A stretch of 64,000 nt of DNA from Gongronella butleri. Taxonomy: Eukaryota; Mucoromycota; Mucoromycetes; Mucorales; Cunninghamellaceae. A model generated the notes under the pieces. That model ran no database searches. It saw only the letters and a list, made by a program, of their open reading frames with translations, and was not told where the DNA came from. A program made the translations under genes and the position numbers. Shown in pieces: positions 1 to 15,406 of the stretch; the first letter of the stretch is position 1, and the number at the start of each line of letters is the position of its first letter. The stretch is from the NCBI GenBank assembly GCA_025201375.1, contig JAIWZP010000028.1, positions 372,001-436,000 on the forward strand. The letters are read 5' to 3'.

Positions 1-1448
1 CTTTCCGAGGCGACGTACCTGGTGCACATTGAGGATGGGCGCACAAACATGGTTGGCTCACCCGATTCCTTGCGCAAGTCTGGCCAATTGGCGACCATTT
101 TGGATGAAGAAAAGGAACAAGATGAAGAAGAAGCCGAAGAAGAAGCCATTGAGACGTCTAGCACGGACGATGTCCCTGTTGACGTCCTTTTAAAGAAAGA
201 AGCATCTTCCAGGGTCCTTGTGGAAGAAGAACGTAAGATAAACACAAAAGATGGCGTGGCAAGAAATGGCCCTTTTTGCTCACCTTTTTCTACTTATTTT
301 TATAGATCGAGCTGTTGGGCAGATCAAAATGCGTTATTATGGCATGTACTTCAAGCGCGTTGGTGGCCCATTCTTGTGGATCATGTTCTTCATTGCTCTG
401 TTTACTTTCCGTGGCATGGACGTGGTGCAAAGCTGGTGGATTTCCGTGTGGACGCGTGCCAATGAGCAAAATGGCGGTGCACCGGCTGTTGATGGCCCCA
501 ATGGCGACAAGGACGGCGACGTGATTTATTATCTCAGCGTCTATTTGGTCATCATGTCTGTGGGCGTGGTTGCCAGTTCGCTGCGCTTTGCCATTGTGTA
601 TTATGGTGGCCTGCAAGCAAGCAATGTCATTTACGCCGAGCTGTTGCATCGTGTTTTGCACGCACCCATGCGCTTCTTTGACCGCACACCCGTGGGAAGA
701 ATCCTCAATCGATTTAGTAACGATATCGAGACCATTGACACAGAGATTCCCGCCGCTTTTGTGCATTTCCTTGGCCAATTGCTCGATGTTGGTTCGATCA
801 TCCTTGTTGCAACGTGGGTGATTCCTCTGTTTGCCCTCCCGATGATCGGTGTGGCCGTCATGGCCGTCGCCATTGGCATTGCCTTTGTCTACACGGCGCG
901 TGAGCTGCGAAGAATGGAATCTGTCAGCAAATCGCCCGTTTTGAGCCACTTCTCTGAAACGGTATTGGGCGTGTCGACCATCCGCGCCTTTGGTGCCACG
1001 CGCCGCTTTTTCAAGGAGATGGTCGAGCGCACAGACAACAATGCACGCCCTGTGGCGCAGCTGTACATGATTGACCGCTGGATCAGCATGAAATTCGGCT
1101 TTGTCGGCACCGCCATTAGCATGATCAGCGCCGCCATTGTTCTGCTCAATCTCCACCACGTCGATGCCTCGCAAGCCGGCTTTTTCCTCAGCTTCATCTT
1201 CCTGTTCACAGACGAGTATGACCCGTAAAAAAAAAAAAGAAAAAAACACCTTTGCTGATTTTTTTTTTTACTTTTAGATGTTTCTACACGATTCAGCGCT
1301 ACACAGCTATGGAAATCAGCTTCAATGCGGTTGAGCGAGTCGCTGAATACGTTAGTATAGAGCAGGAGCCGGATAATTCGTCGGTGATTCCGCCCCCCGA
1401 GGTACGAAATGCGGAAAATGGAAAGAAAAAAAGCAATCGACGCGTATA

Positions 1449-1479
<31 letters not shown>

Positions 1480-2480
1480 GCAGTGGCCTACGCATGGCGC
1501 CATTGAAATCGAAGATCTCAAAGTGCGCTATGACAGCGATCTTGATCTCGTGCTCAAGGGCGTCTCTGCAAATATCAAGGGCGGAGAAAGCATTGGCATT
1601 GTCGGCAAGGTTTGTAGATCGAAATTGCTCCCCCGCGCAAATCCATTGGGCTAATAATCGCTTCTCGTTTTAAAACTGTCAGACTGGCTGCGGCAAATCC
1701 ACGCTCACGCTCGCACTTTTCCGCTTTTTGCAATTCGACGAGGGCAGCAAGATCTCGATCGATGGCATTGACATCTCCAAGGTGCCCTTGCATGACCTGC
1801 GCTCGCGCATCAACATTGTGCCACAAGACCCTAACCTTTTTAGCGGAAATTTGCGGTCCAACATGGACCCGTTCAACGAATTTACCGACGACCAGATCTT
1901 TGAGGCATTTGAGCGCGTGCATCTGATTCGCACCCCGACGACCTCCGCTGCCGCGTCCACAAGTAACTCACGCGCCGCATCCATCGACCAGCCCGTGAAT
2001 CAAAATGTGTTTGAAAACCTGGACTCGCCCGTCACCGAAAGTGGCAAAAATCTCTCACAAGGCCAGCGCCAATTGCTGTGTCTCGCACGTGCACTGCTCA
2101 AACGCTCAAAGGTCGTCGTCATGGACGAGGCAACCTCAAGTGTCGACTTTGAGACTGATAAGGCCATTCAAAACACCATCCAATCTGCCCTCAGTGAAAG
2201 CACCGTGCTTTGCGTCGCACATCGATTGCACTCAGTCATCACATACGATAGAATCCTTGTTATTGATGCGGGCAAAGTCGTCGAATTTGCAAGGTAAGCC
2301 GAGAAAAAAAAGTGTCTGATGATGAAAAAGTGCGTGCAACTCATTGTAATCTTTTTTTTTTTTAGCCCCTGGGACTTGATCAATGATGCGCAATCCGTCT
2401 TCCATGCCATGTGCCGCAAGTCAGGCGAATTCGACAGCCTGCACCATGCAGCCAAAGCCAAGCACGACGCGCAGGTGTGA
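1..2480 (+). CDS. ABCC-type ABC transporter, C-terminal half (cut by window start)
   Basis: C-terminal half of a full ABC exporter of the ABCC (MRP/YCF1) family, which moves glutathione conjugates and other organic anions across the vacuolar or plasma membrane. Exons read 1-232, 306-1224, 1278-1401, 1484-1609, 1683-2293 and 2366-2480. The window opens just after NBD1 (LVHIEDGRTNMVGSP), followed by an acidic linker, a six-helix TMD2 (about 330-1220) and NBD2. NBD2 has Walker A GKTGCGKST, signature LSQGQRQ, Walker B VVVMDEATSSVD with the catalytic Glu, and H-loop CVAHRL. It is the tandem paralogue of the next gene but lacks two of that gene's introns. Its donor at 1225 has moved nine bases relative to the paralogue, adding Tyr-Asp-Pro. 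Substrate cannot be read from sequence. Confidence 0.93.
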
Positions 2481-2555
2481 TCATTTTTCTCGATTTTTCC
2501 CCACTTTTCCCCCCCCCCCTTTCTTTTGCTTGCCAATTCCTGTTGTTACGATACC

Positions 2556-2561
2556 AATAAA
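2556..2561 (+). terminator. Poly(A) signal of first ABCC gene
   Basis: AATAAA hexamer 76 bases after the stop codon, in a T-rich 3' region. This is a sequence match only. Confidence 0.5.
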
Positions 2562-2834
2562 AGTAGAGTCACTTGTTTACAGTCCGGATGAACGGATCAA
2601 GTCATATCACTGTTAATTTCCGCCTTGTTTGTTTGCCAGTCAGCATGCTTCGGCTTACCAGCTTGTTACACAAAACGCCTGGCCAATTTGGGCACCATGC
2701 ATTTGTGTGCATGCTAAAAAATTGCTGCGGTTAGCAATGAGGCAAGAAAAGGGCTCAGCAATACTTTTCAAAAGTAGGTTCGGGGGGTGCCTTTTTTTTC
2801 TTCCTTTTCCTTTTCCGCTTTTTTTTTTCTGGCA

Positions 2835-8445
<5,611 letters not shown>

Positions 8446-9340
8446 TGTACTTTTTCTCACATTTTTTACTGTATAAATTTTAAATTAAAAGACCTACGGT
8501 CTTCCACGCAATAGCACGCATCAGTTTTTTCTGTCCACTGAAGTTGCTTGATATGATATACAGTATGATACGTATCATACAGTATTGAGGGACCAAACGC
8601 TTTATGATACGGTATTTGTGTGCAAAAATCCAAGACGGATGAAACTCGCTGTTTTACTGTATTTACCTATGCATTTTCTCGCGCATTTGCAAAGATACTA
8701 TAAATAAACAGTAACTTACTGTATTACCGTATCATATTTTTCACGCCGGCCAAAAAAGCTCAAATTTGTGAATACTGTATGGACAGGAGGCAGACAGAGC
8801 CGAAGCAGTATCATGTCTGCCAAGCCGCCAAAGTCGAAAATACGAGTTTTTAAGTCATTGAGCACCAAGTCGCCGAAATCTTAATGCGATCTCTCCAAAT
8901 CAAAAGCGCTGCTTTTACAAGCAGTTCCATTTGATCACTTCCGCGCGTTTATTTTTAAAAATTATTACGTACGTAAAAAAACCAGAGACCAGCCAGCAGG
9001 CAGAGTTGTCAGCAGCTTTGAAATTTTGGCTAGAACTGTATATTTCAAAGATTTTCACAAAATCTACCAACCTTGCTTGAGTGAGGATCACCTTCAAAAC
9101 CTTACTTTCATCAGCAGGCCATTTTGTCGCGTCTTTTTTCAACTTGGGGTTGAAAACCAGAGGTCCGTTGAATCGATGTGCAGAACATGAATGCATGAAT
9201 GAATGAATCCAATACAGTATCATAATTCGACATTTTCACAACTTCAGCAATGGATCGCGAAATACTGTATTTCGTGGATTGGGATGAAATTGGCACCATT
9301 CAACAAAAGAGATAGACACGCTTGGATGTCATTTCTGGAA
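8446..9340. repeat. Non-coding dispersed repeat, copy A (left part)
   Basis: No gene seen. The stretch from about 8505 to 8945 is a diverged copy of 36780-37180: shared blocks include TGCAAAAATC, CATTTTCTCGCGCA, CTCAAATTTGTGAAT and AAGTCGCCGAAATCT. From about 9131 on it matches 33310-33500. It is rich in TACTGTA/TACAGTA heptamers (8467, 8559, 8578, 8655, 8717, 8773, 9213, 9263), several of which are absent at the matching place in the other copies. Confidence 0.75.
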
Positions 9341-9342
9341 TA

Positions 9343-10667
9343 CAGTATTTTTTACTGTATGTACCGTACCCTACCAAAAAAACTGTCGCAAAGTCAATTT
9401 TTCTGCAGTGCTGGCTGCAAAATTTATCGCTTTAATCTCCTCTGTACTGTATTGATCAATAATGACTCCAATGACATGAAATTTTGTGCAAACGATGGTT
9501 TGGAGGTATAAAAAAGACTATAAAATTATAAAACGAATATGGTGAGCGGGTTTTGAAATAGAGCAAAAAAGGAGAACCTGACGCGTCACGCGACGCGACG
9601 CGTACCCAAGCGTGTACAATGGCCTGTGGAGACGAATTGACATTATGAATCAATATCTCCAAAATTTTCTGAGACAATCGTGGAAGTGTCTGATTATTTC
9701 TGTCAATTTCATTTTAGGGCACATGTGTCATGCCAGAGCACAGCGTGTTAATTGGTCAAATTGTCACTGTGACGCGCCTGGCGGCAAAAAAGTATTGAAA
9801 AATGATTTTATCTCTAGCAAACAATTTTAATCTCTTTGTTGACTTGAAACTATGATAATTATATAATTTGAAAGTATAAAAATGCATGCTATTGAGTAGC
9901 TGTGATTATACCAACCAGGTATGGCATCACGGTCACAATAAGGAAATCGCGGCAAGTGACGCGTCCGACGCTTCATAGTGACAATTTGACCAATTGACAC
10001 GCTGTGCTCTGGCATGACACATGTGCCCTAAAATGAATTGACAGAAATAATCAGACACTTCCACGATTGTCTCAGAAAATTTTGGAGATATTGATTCATA
10101 ATGTCAATTCGTCTCCGGAGCATGTCCAACGGCCAGGGGCCATTGCCATCCTAATGACGACTGGTTATACGACTGGTATGGCGACTGGTATTATACCACT
10201 GGTTTAATTTATCGTTTATGATTCCCTGCATTATCACCACTGGTTTTATCTGGGTAATTTCATCCAGAAAGATAATGTTAGGTTAATTAAGCAAGAAAAT
10301 ATATATATTACATGGATGATTTTAAAAAGACTGGGAAATACAACTGATGAGCAACTGGTACTGCAGGTGGTTCATATTCACGATTGCCTTGTATGTGCTC
10401 CTCCACAGGCCATTGTACACGCTTGGGTACGCGTCGCGTCGCGTGACGCGTCAGGTTCTCCTTTTTGCTCTATTTCAAAACCCGCTCACCATATTCGTTT
10501 TATAATTTTATAGTCTTTTTTATACCTCCAAACCATCGTTTGCACAAAATTTCATGTCATTGGAGTCATTATTGATCAATACAGAGGAGATTAAGGCGAT
10601 AAATTTTGCAGCCAGCACTGCAGAAAAATTGACTTTGCGACAGTTTTTTTGGTAGGGTACGGTACTG
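9343..10667. mobile_element. Foldback (long inverted repeat) element flanked by TA, Tc1/mariner-like ends
   Basis: Left arm about 9360-9768 and right arm about 9977-10660 are near-identical inverted copies separated by a loop of about 200 bases. The right arm carries an extra 285-base insertion. The ends read TA-CAGTA... and ...TACTG-TA. Related repeat copy B (near 33500) lacks the whole element: CTGGAAT runs straight into TTTGC there, so B is an empty site. No open frame of note lies inside, so it would be non-autonomous. The CAGT end and TA target duplication fit the Tc1/mariner superfamily; that assignment is inference. Confidence 0.75.
10117..10401. mobile_element. 285-bp insertion nested in the foldback right arm
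   Basis: Present in the right arm but absent from the same site in the left arm, where GTCTCC runs straight into ACAGG. It begins GGAGCA and ends TGCTCC (short terminal inverted repeats) and is flanked by TCC on both sides, a likely 3-bp target duplication. The interior holds several ACTGGT/ACCACTGG words and no gene. Family unknown. Confidence 0.7.
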
Positions 10668-10669
10668 TA

Positions 10670-11060
10670 TGTATTTGCCCGATGCATGGCCTCTGTACGC
10701 TTCTTGTCGGCTTGTGAAAGCCGTTCATCAAAAGTTTCAAAAAATTTCAACCTCGATGTTCTCGCTTCTCGGCAGCTGATTGGACAACACATGGCGCTTT
10801 TAACGTATTGAAAACACCTGTTGAATCTCTATCGAATGAGACCAGTGTCGTCGAAAAATGGCAACGTAAAACTCGACGATGAGAAGAAAATTAAAAATTT
10901 ACTTTTTCATCAAAATAAATCTTTGATCGCGACTTGCTCGATAATGGTCTATAAATAAACCTGCTAGCAATTTTTATTGCAGTTTTGCTACTGCAACAAA
11001 CAGGGGGGCAAAGCATCTAATGGGACAACTTGCAATGCGCTTGCTTGGGTTTTAACGTTT
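10670..11060. repeat. Dispersed repeat, copy A (right part)
   Basis: Continuation of the repeat interrupted by the foldback element. It matches 33508-33860 (shared blocks CTTGTGAAAGCCGTT, CTGATTGGAC, GAGACCAGTGTC, GGCAAAGCATC). No coding potential seen. Confidence 0.7.
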
Positions 11061-13496
11061 TGCATCGTCGGTCATTTCACCAGCCTGGAGCCCACCACCA
11101 CCACTTACCGTAATGCACAAAAACGTGCAAAATAAAAAAATAAAAAACTTCCATGCAATCCACCTGCACCTTAATTTGGAAGTGTCAAACCTTAAATTTT
11201 TGCAAAAAAAAAATCTCGCCCAAAGTTTGCACTTTTCTCAGTCGATCGCCGTTCATGCGTCACTCTTTGGGCAATTTTTTGTGTTGAGGTGATCTGTCAT
11301 TTTGTCTGCCAATAGCAAATGGTCGGAGTTACCTGTTTGGGATGCATTGATCACTCGGAGTTCGAAATTTCCCAAATTTGGGATTTTCTGAGATTGAAAT
11401 GTGTGACCCCTGAGTGACCCCTGAATTTTTCAAAAATGGTCGTAGCGCATTGGGAGTTTAAACTTTTTTGTATCAAATTTTACGCAGAATTCGACACGGC
11501 TATTTTGGAACGGGGTCGACTATCCAGATGGACAGATGAATGCAAAATAGGACAAATTTGGTGCCTTTTGAATTTTCGGGCTCAAAAAAAAAATTGGGCG
11601 CATTCAGCGCGAGCATTAGGTTCTAGTTTATGCCGTGACGTAGGTTTCTTTGGCCGGCGAGCAGGCTGTAAAAAAATTTCTGGAGGCTCAGCAGGCCTGT
11701 AAAGTTGTGAAAACACGCTTTTTTTCGTTTTCCAAAGGCAAATGTGTCTTTTTTCTGCAGTGCTGCGCATTGTTGCAGGTACAACATCATGATGCTAGCG
11801 CGTGTCAGGTCTGTCCACTACTCCACTTTGTAGAGATTAAAAATGAAGTCATCAAATACGTCGGTCAGCTGATTTTGGGGTTTTTTCTCAAGTTGTAAAC
11901 TTTGACCCTTCGTAACTTTTTGTGTAGGCGTCGTATGATACAGTAGCGCCAAACTAAAATTTTGATTTGAGCATTGTAGCGTTCTGCTACAGTATGATAC
12001 AAGCAGCTACGTAAGATGGCCGTCAAAGATAAGCTTTCATTGGTGGGGTTGTAAAGTACAGTATGAGAAGATTCGCGCAAAGCGATAAAGTGCATTCAAG
12101 TACAAGGAAAACTAGCAAAAAAATCACAAGGCTACCTCGAGTTGCGACGGCTGTGAATTTGTCGTCTTAGTTTCCCCGAAAAAGTGCCAAACGCGACGCA
12201 TTAAGATATAACGGCGAGGATTCAGCGTAAAAGCGTGGTTATTTGGGGCGCGCGGGAGCTGTCTATGGTTGCTGCGACCATTTTGTCCCACTGACAATGT
12301 CATGTGACCCATTGATGGCATGATAAACGAAGGATGCGCAAGCAAAACATGGGTGGTCCCTCATGTGATCTGACGCGACACGTCTTTTTTTTTTTTTTTG
12401 ACTTTGTTCGTTGCTGATGCGATCTCCGGCATGTGTGTTTGGTCCGTGGATAAATCATAGGTGGCCACTGACGTGTTTCAGCGCTTGAGCAAGAATAAAA
12501 TAATAAAAAACAGCATGGGCCCGCGCAGTGCCCCTGGCGACCCGGCACCTGATTGACATTGCCGGTTTCATGCCATGTTGGGTCAAGTGACATGCGACAC
12601 GCTTTTTCAAATATGCCGAGATTTTTTGTGCGTGTCCCTGTATATTCAAATGGCGTTCAGCGCTTCAAATGCCGCCATGCTTGTCGTTTTCTTGGATGAT
12701 GGCTGGGGGGGGGCGGTTGCGGGATGACCGCGGCAACCAGCCAAGCATAAAGAAAAAAAAAAGAGCGCGGCCAATTGGTTGTATGTCCCAGGATTTCTTG
12801 CATTCCCAGCGTCCCAGGCGCGCAAGGGTGGTACAAACGAGGCGTGTCGACTTTTTTTTTTTTATTTTCTCTTGGCGCTTGTTTTTTTTTGTCGGGGGCC
12901 ATGTCCAGGTCATTGGGCCAGCGGAGGCGGGCAACATGGTCTAATGCTACGTAATCCATCTTTGTTTCCTTTTTTTCTTTTTTTCTTCTTTTCTTGCTTT
13001 GCCGGGGCCAAAAGACGAAAGGCTTCTGTGGAGAAGGTCGCCAAAAAAGAAAGGGGCGCTTGAGGAAATGCACCGTTGCACGGCCAAAAATGGAATTATG
13101 GGCAGCGATGGACGGACCCTTTTTTTCGTTTGTGAGCGGGCATCTGGCCAATGGTTGCGCGCGCTTCAAAACAGATCGACAATGCCAAGAAATGACCTGG
13201 CCAAAAAGAACAAATGTGGCATAATCATCTGATGGATCTGCCGCCCCCCCTTCGTTTGGAGGACTCTCTCTCCCTCGGCATGCAGCTCCCCTTTTTTTTT
13301 TCTCGGGCCGGACGCACACACATGTACAAACACAAGTGAAAGACAGGATGGCCCTCTTTGTGTTTCATCGACTGAAGGAATACAAGGCATTTGCTTTTTA
13401 TTATATACAGTTTGGGCGGGGCAATGCCGAGAGAGAAAAAGAAGAAAAAAAAGCAAAAAGGAATAATAGGACGTAAAAAAGAGAAAAAAAAAACAA
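11061..13496. other. Gene-free spacer
   Basis: I see no convincing gene. 11061-12650 is AT-rich unique-looking sequence with TACAGTA heptamers at 11939, 11988 and 12057. 12650-13490 is full of A, T, C and G homopolymers and contains the 3' flank of the ankyrin gene. Open frames here are short, low-complexity and show no domain. Confidence 0.6.
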
Positions 13497-14633
13497 TTAG
13501 GGTGAAGATGGGGTGATTGGTGTTTGTGGTGTTTTGAGCTTTGTCTGAAGGATGACTGCCAAGAGCTGGTGTCTGCGAGCGGCGGGGGAGACGAGGGTGA
13601 GTGCGTCGTCGATGCAATGGGTGGAAGTGTCCTGTGTGAGCAAGAGGGGGATCATTTCCATGAAGCCGTGGTTGGCGGCGTAGACAAAGGCCGGGTTCCA
13701 GCCGGCATGACAAAGTTTTGCGCCGGCGGCGACCAATGCACGGACGAGATCGAGTTTGCGTTGCTGGACGGCGGCGTAGATCAGGGCGCAGGTATGATTG
13801 TCAGTGTGGATGGCGTCGTTGACGCGGAAGCCCTGTTGGCGCACAAGCAGGTCCAGGCACTCGATGCGGTTCCACTCGATGGTGAGGCTGAGCAGTCGTG
13901 GGCGTAATTGTGCGGGGCAGGCGGCCTTGGCGAGCAATCGCGCGAGGATCGGCGCGTAGCCGGCCATGACGGCGCGCTCCGCGGCACTATTTGGTTGCTG
14001 ATGCCAGATCAGGTCGGTGTGCGATGGATTGTTCTTGCTGAGGTGGTGTGCGGCCAAGAGAAGGTCTACCATGTCAACATGCCTGTTCATCACGGCCATG
14101 TGCAGTGGAAGTCGCCCGTGTCGATCCACCAGGTCCATGCGCGCACCATGTTCAAGCAAAAGACGCGCGGCAGACACATTGTTCGCCTTGACCGCATAAT
14201 GCAGTGCAGTCCATTGGTCGCTCTTGGTCTGAAGATTTAAATTGACAAATTTCAGCAAGAACGTCAATCCGTCCAAAAAGCCCACGGATGCCGCTGTGTG
14301 CAAGCCAGACTTGCCATCCTTGCACAAATGTTGCAATGGCAGATCTGTTGTCGTATGAAGCAGCTCGAGCGACGCAAGCGAGTGATTGGAGCATGCACAG
14401 CAGATCAAGCAATGGCCTTGGCGTGTCAGCAGCGTGGCCGGGCCGCCGCTTTGCAGATATGTCTGCAGCGACGCCAATGCTTGTTGCTGCTGCGCGGCCC
14501 TGTCGTCGTCCCTTTTCTGTCGCTTTGGCGTCGTCATGGTTGTGGTGAGTCGTGGCAACGCGTCAGCTTTGCGCTTTTGCACCAATGGCCGCTTGGGTGA
14601 CGACGGTGGGGACGGTATGGTGCTGCTGGACAT
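13497..14633 (-). CDS. Ankyrin-repeat protein
   Basis: Single-exon 378-residue protein. The Met at 14633 was chosen because it sits right after the T-rich 5' flank typical here; the frame stays open upstream but only through low-complexity sequence. Residues 1-50 are Ser/Pro/Lys-rich with basic patches (KRPLVQKRKAD, TPKRQKRDDD) that could act as nuclear signals. Ankyrin-type repeats follow: GKSGLHTAASVGFLDGLTFLL, DQWTALHYAVKANNVSAARLLL and HGRLPLHMAVMNRHVDMVDLLL are canonical, and later ones (NSAAERAVMAGYAPILARLL, CALIYAAVQQRKLDLVRAL, WNPAFVYAANHGFMEMIPLLL) are degenerate. Ankyrin stacks mediate protein binding; no catalytic domain is visible, so the role is unknown. Divergently transcribed from the PUF gene. 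Confidence 0.88.
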   Translation of the reverse strand: MSSSTIPSPPSSPKRPLVQKRKADALPRLTTTMTTPKRQKRDDDRAAQQQQALASLQTYLQSGGPATLLTRQGHCLICCACSNHSLASLELLHTTTDLPLQHLCKDGKSGLHTAASVGFLDGLTFLLKFVNLNLQTKSDQWTALHYAVKANNVSAARLLLEHGARMDLVDRHGRLPLHMAVMNRHVDMVDLLLAAHHLSKNNPSHTDLIWHQQPNSAAERAVMAGYAPILARLLAKAACPAQLRPRLLSLTIEWNRIECLDLLVRQQGFRVNDAIHTDNHTCALIYAAVQQRKLDLVRALVAAGAKLCHAGWNPAFVYAANHGFMEMIPLLLTQDTSTHCIDDALTLVSPAARRHQLLAVILQTKLKTPQTPITPSSP

Positions 14634-15235
14634 TTTAAAACAATTGTAAAAAAAAAGGGGGGGGGGAAGCGTGGGGGGAAAGGGCAGTGGAATCAAGAAA
14701 AAAAGAATGAAAAAATAGGCATGGCCCCCCTTTTTTATACCCCATTTGCGATTTGCATCCTCTTGGCAAAAAAAAAAAATATAAAGTCCGTTCAACTGCA
14801 ACTGACGACTTGCCCAAAAAAAATGAACCAGGCGTGATTTCCGCTTGGTTGCCTTTTGTCTCTTGGCAATATCCACAGTATGCCCCTATTATAGTTCACG
14901 ATGCTTTATGCAGGGCCATCCTTGGCAAAGGGGGGGGGGAACACTTTGCCTTTTTCCGCGTGAATGCCATGGTGATGCCAATGTGCCAAGCGTGAGTCCG
15001 TAGTCATGACAAAAAAAAAAGCATCATCCTGTAAAAAAGGGAGAAAGGCCAAAATAGATGAATTGGGTGGGACTCGGGTTGGCCATTGGGCCACTTTGCT
15101 GGCCCAATGGCCTTGAGAAAAAAAGCGTGGTGTTTGTTGGGCTGGCGGGGGCAAGCAAGATCGGGATTTGGCTGGTGATTTTTTTTTGTTGTTGTTGTTG
15201 TTTGCCCTTCTTTGTTCTCATTGTCCACTTTTTTT

Positions 15236-15269
<34 letters not shown>

Positions 15270-15406
15270 ACTCTTTTTCCCTCCATCCACGCCTGTCTCT
15301 TATTCACACACTCTCTCTCTGTCTCTTTTTTTTCTCTTCTTCTTTTCCACTTGCCACCCCCCTCTTTGTCTTTTCTTCCCCCCTCAATACCTCTTTTTTT
15401 TTCGTC
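14634..15406. promoter_or_regulatory. Shared divergent promoter region
   Basis: The 773-base spacer between the ankyrin gene (-) and PUF gene (+) must hold both promoters. It contains a TTTTTTATACCCC box at about 14730 and repeated CCAAT-like words (GGCCATTGGGCC and its complement near 15082-15112). A long pyrimidine-rich 5' leader precedes the PUF start. No gene seen. Confidence 0.5.
15236..15270. repeat. (CT)n microsatellite in PUF gene 5' leader
   Basis: About a dozen TC dinucleotides, then imperfect CT-rich sequence continuing toward 15400. Confidence 0.85.

Noticed and set aside
290..1249. Long minus-strand open frame across the first ABCC gene
   Set aside because: Overlaps proven ABCC exons on the other strand and is rich in His and other codon-shadow residues.
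9445..9451. Using this TACTGTA alone as proof of transposon excision
   Set aside because: The sequence TCTGTACTGTA could equally come from a 5-bp tandem slip; the other sites (9263 and 36156) are the better evidence.
12657..13319. Long minus-strand open frame (about 220 codons)
   Set aside because: Composed of homopolymer-derived Lys/Phe/Pro runs, with no domain, no intron signals and no similarity between its parts; looks like chance in low-complexity spacer.
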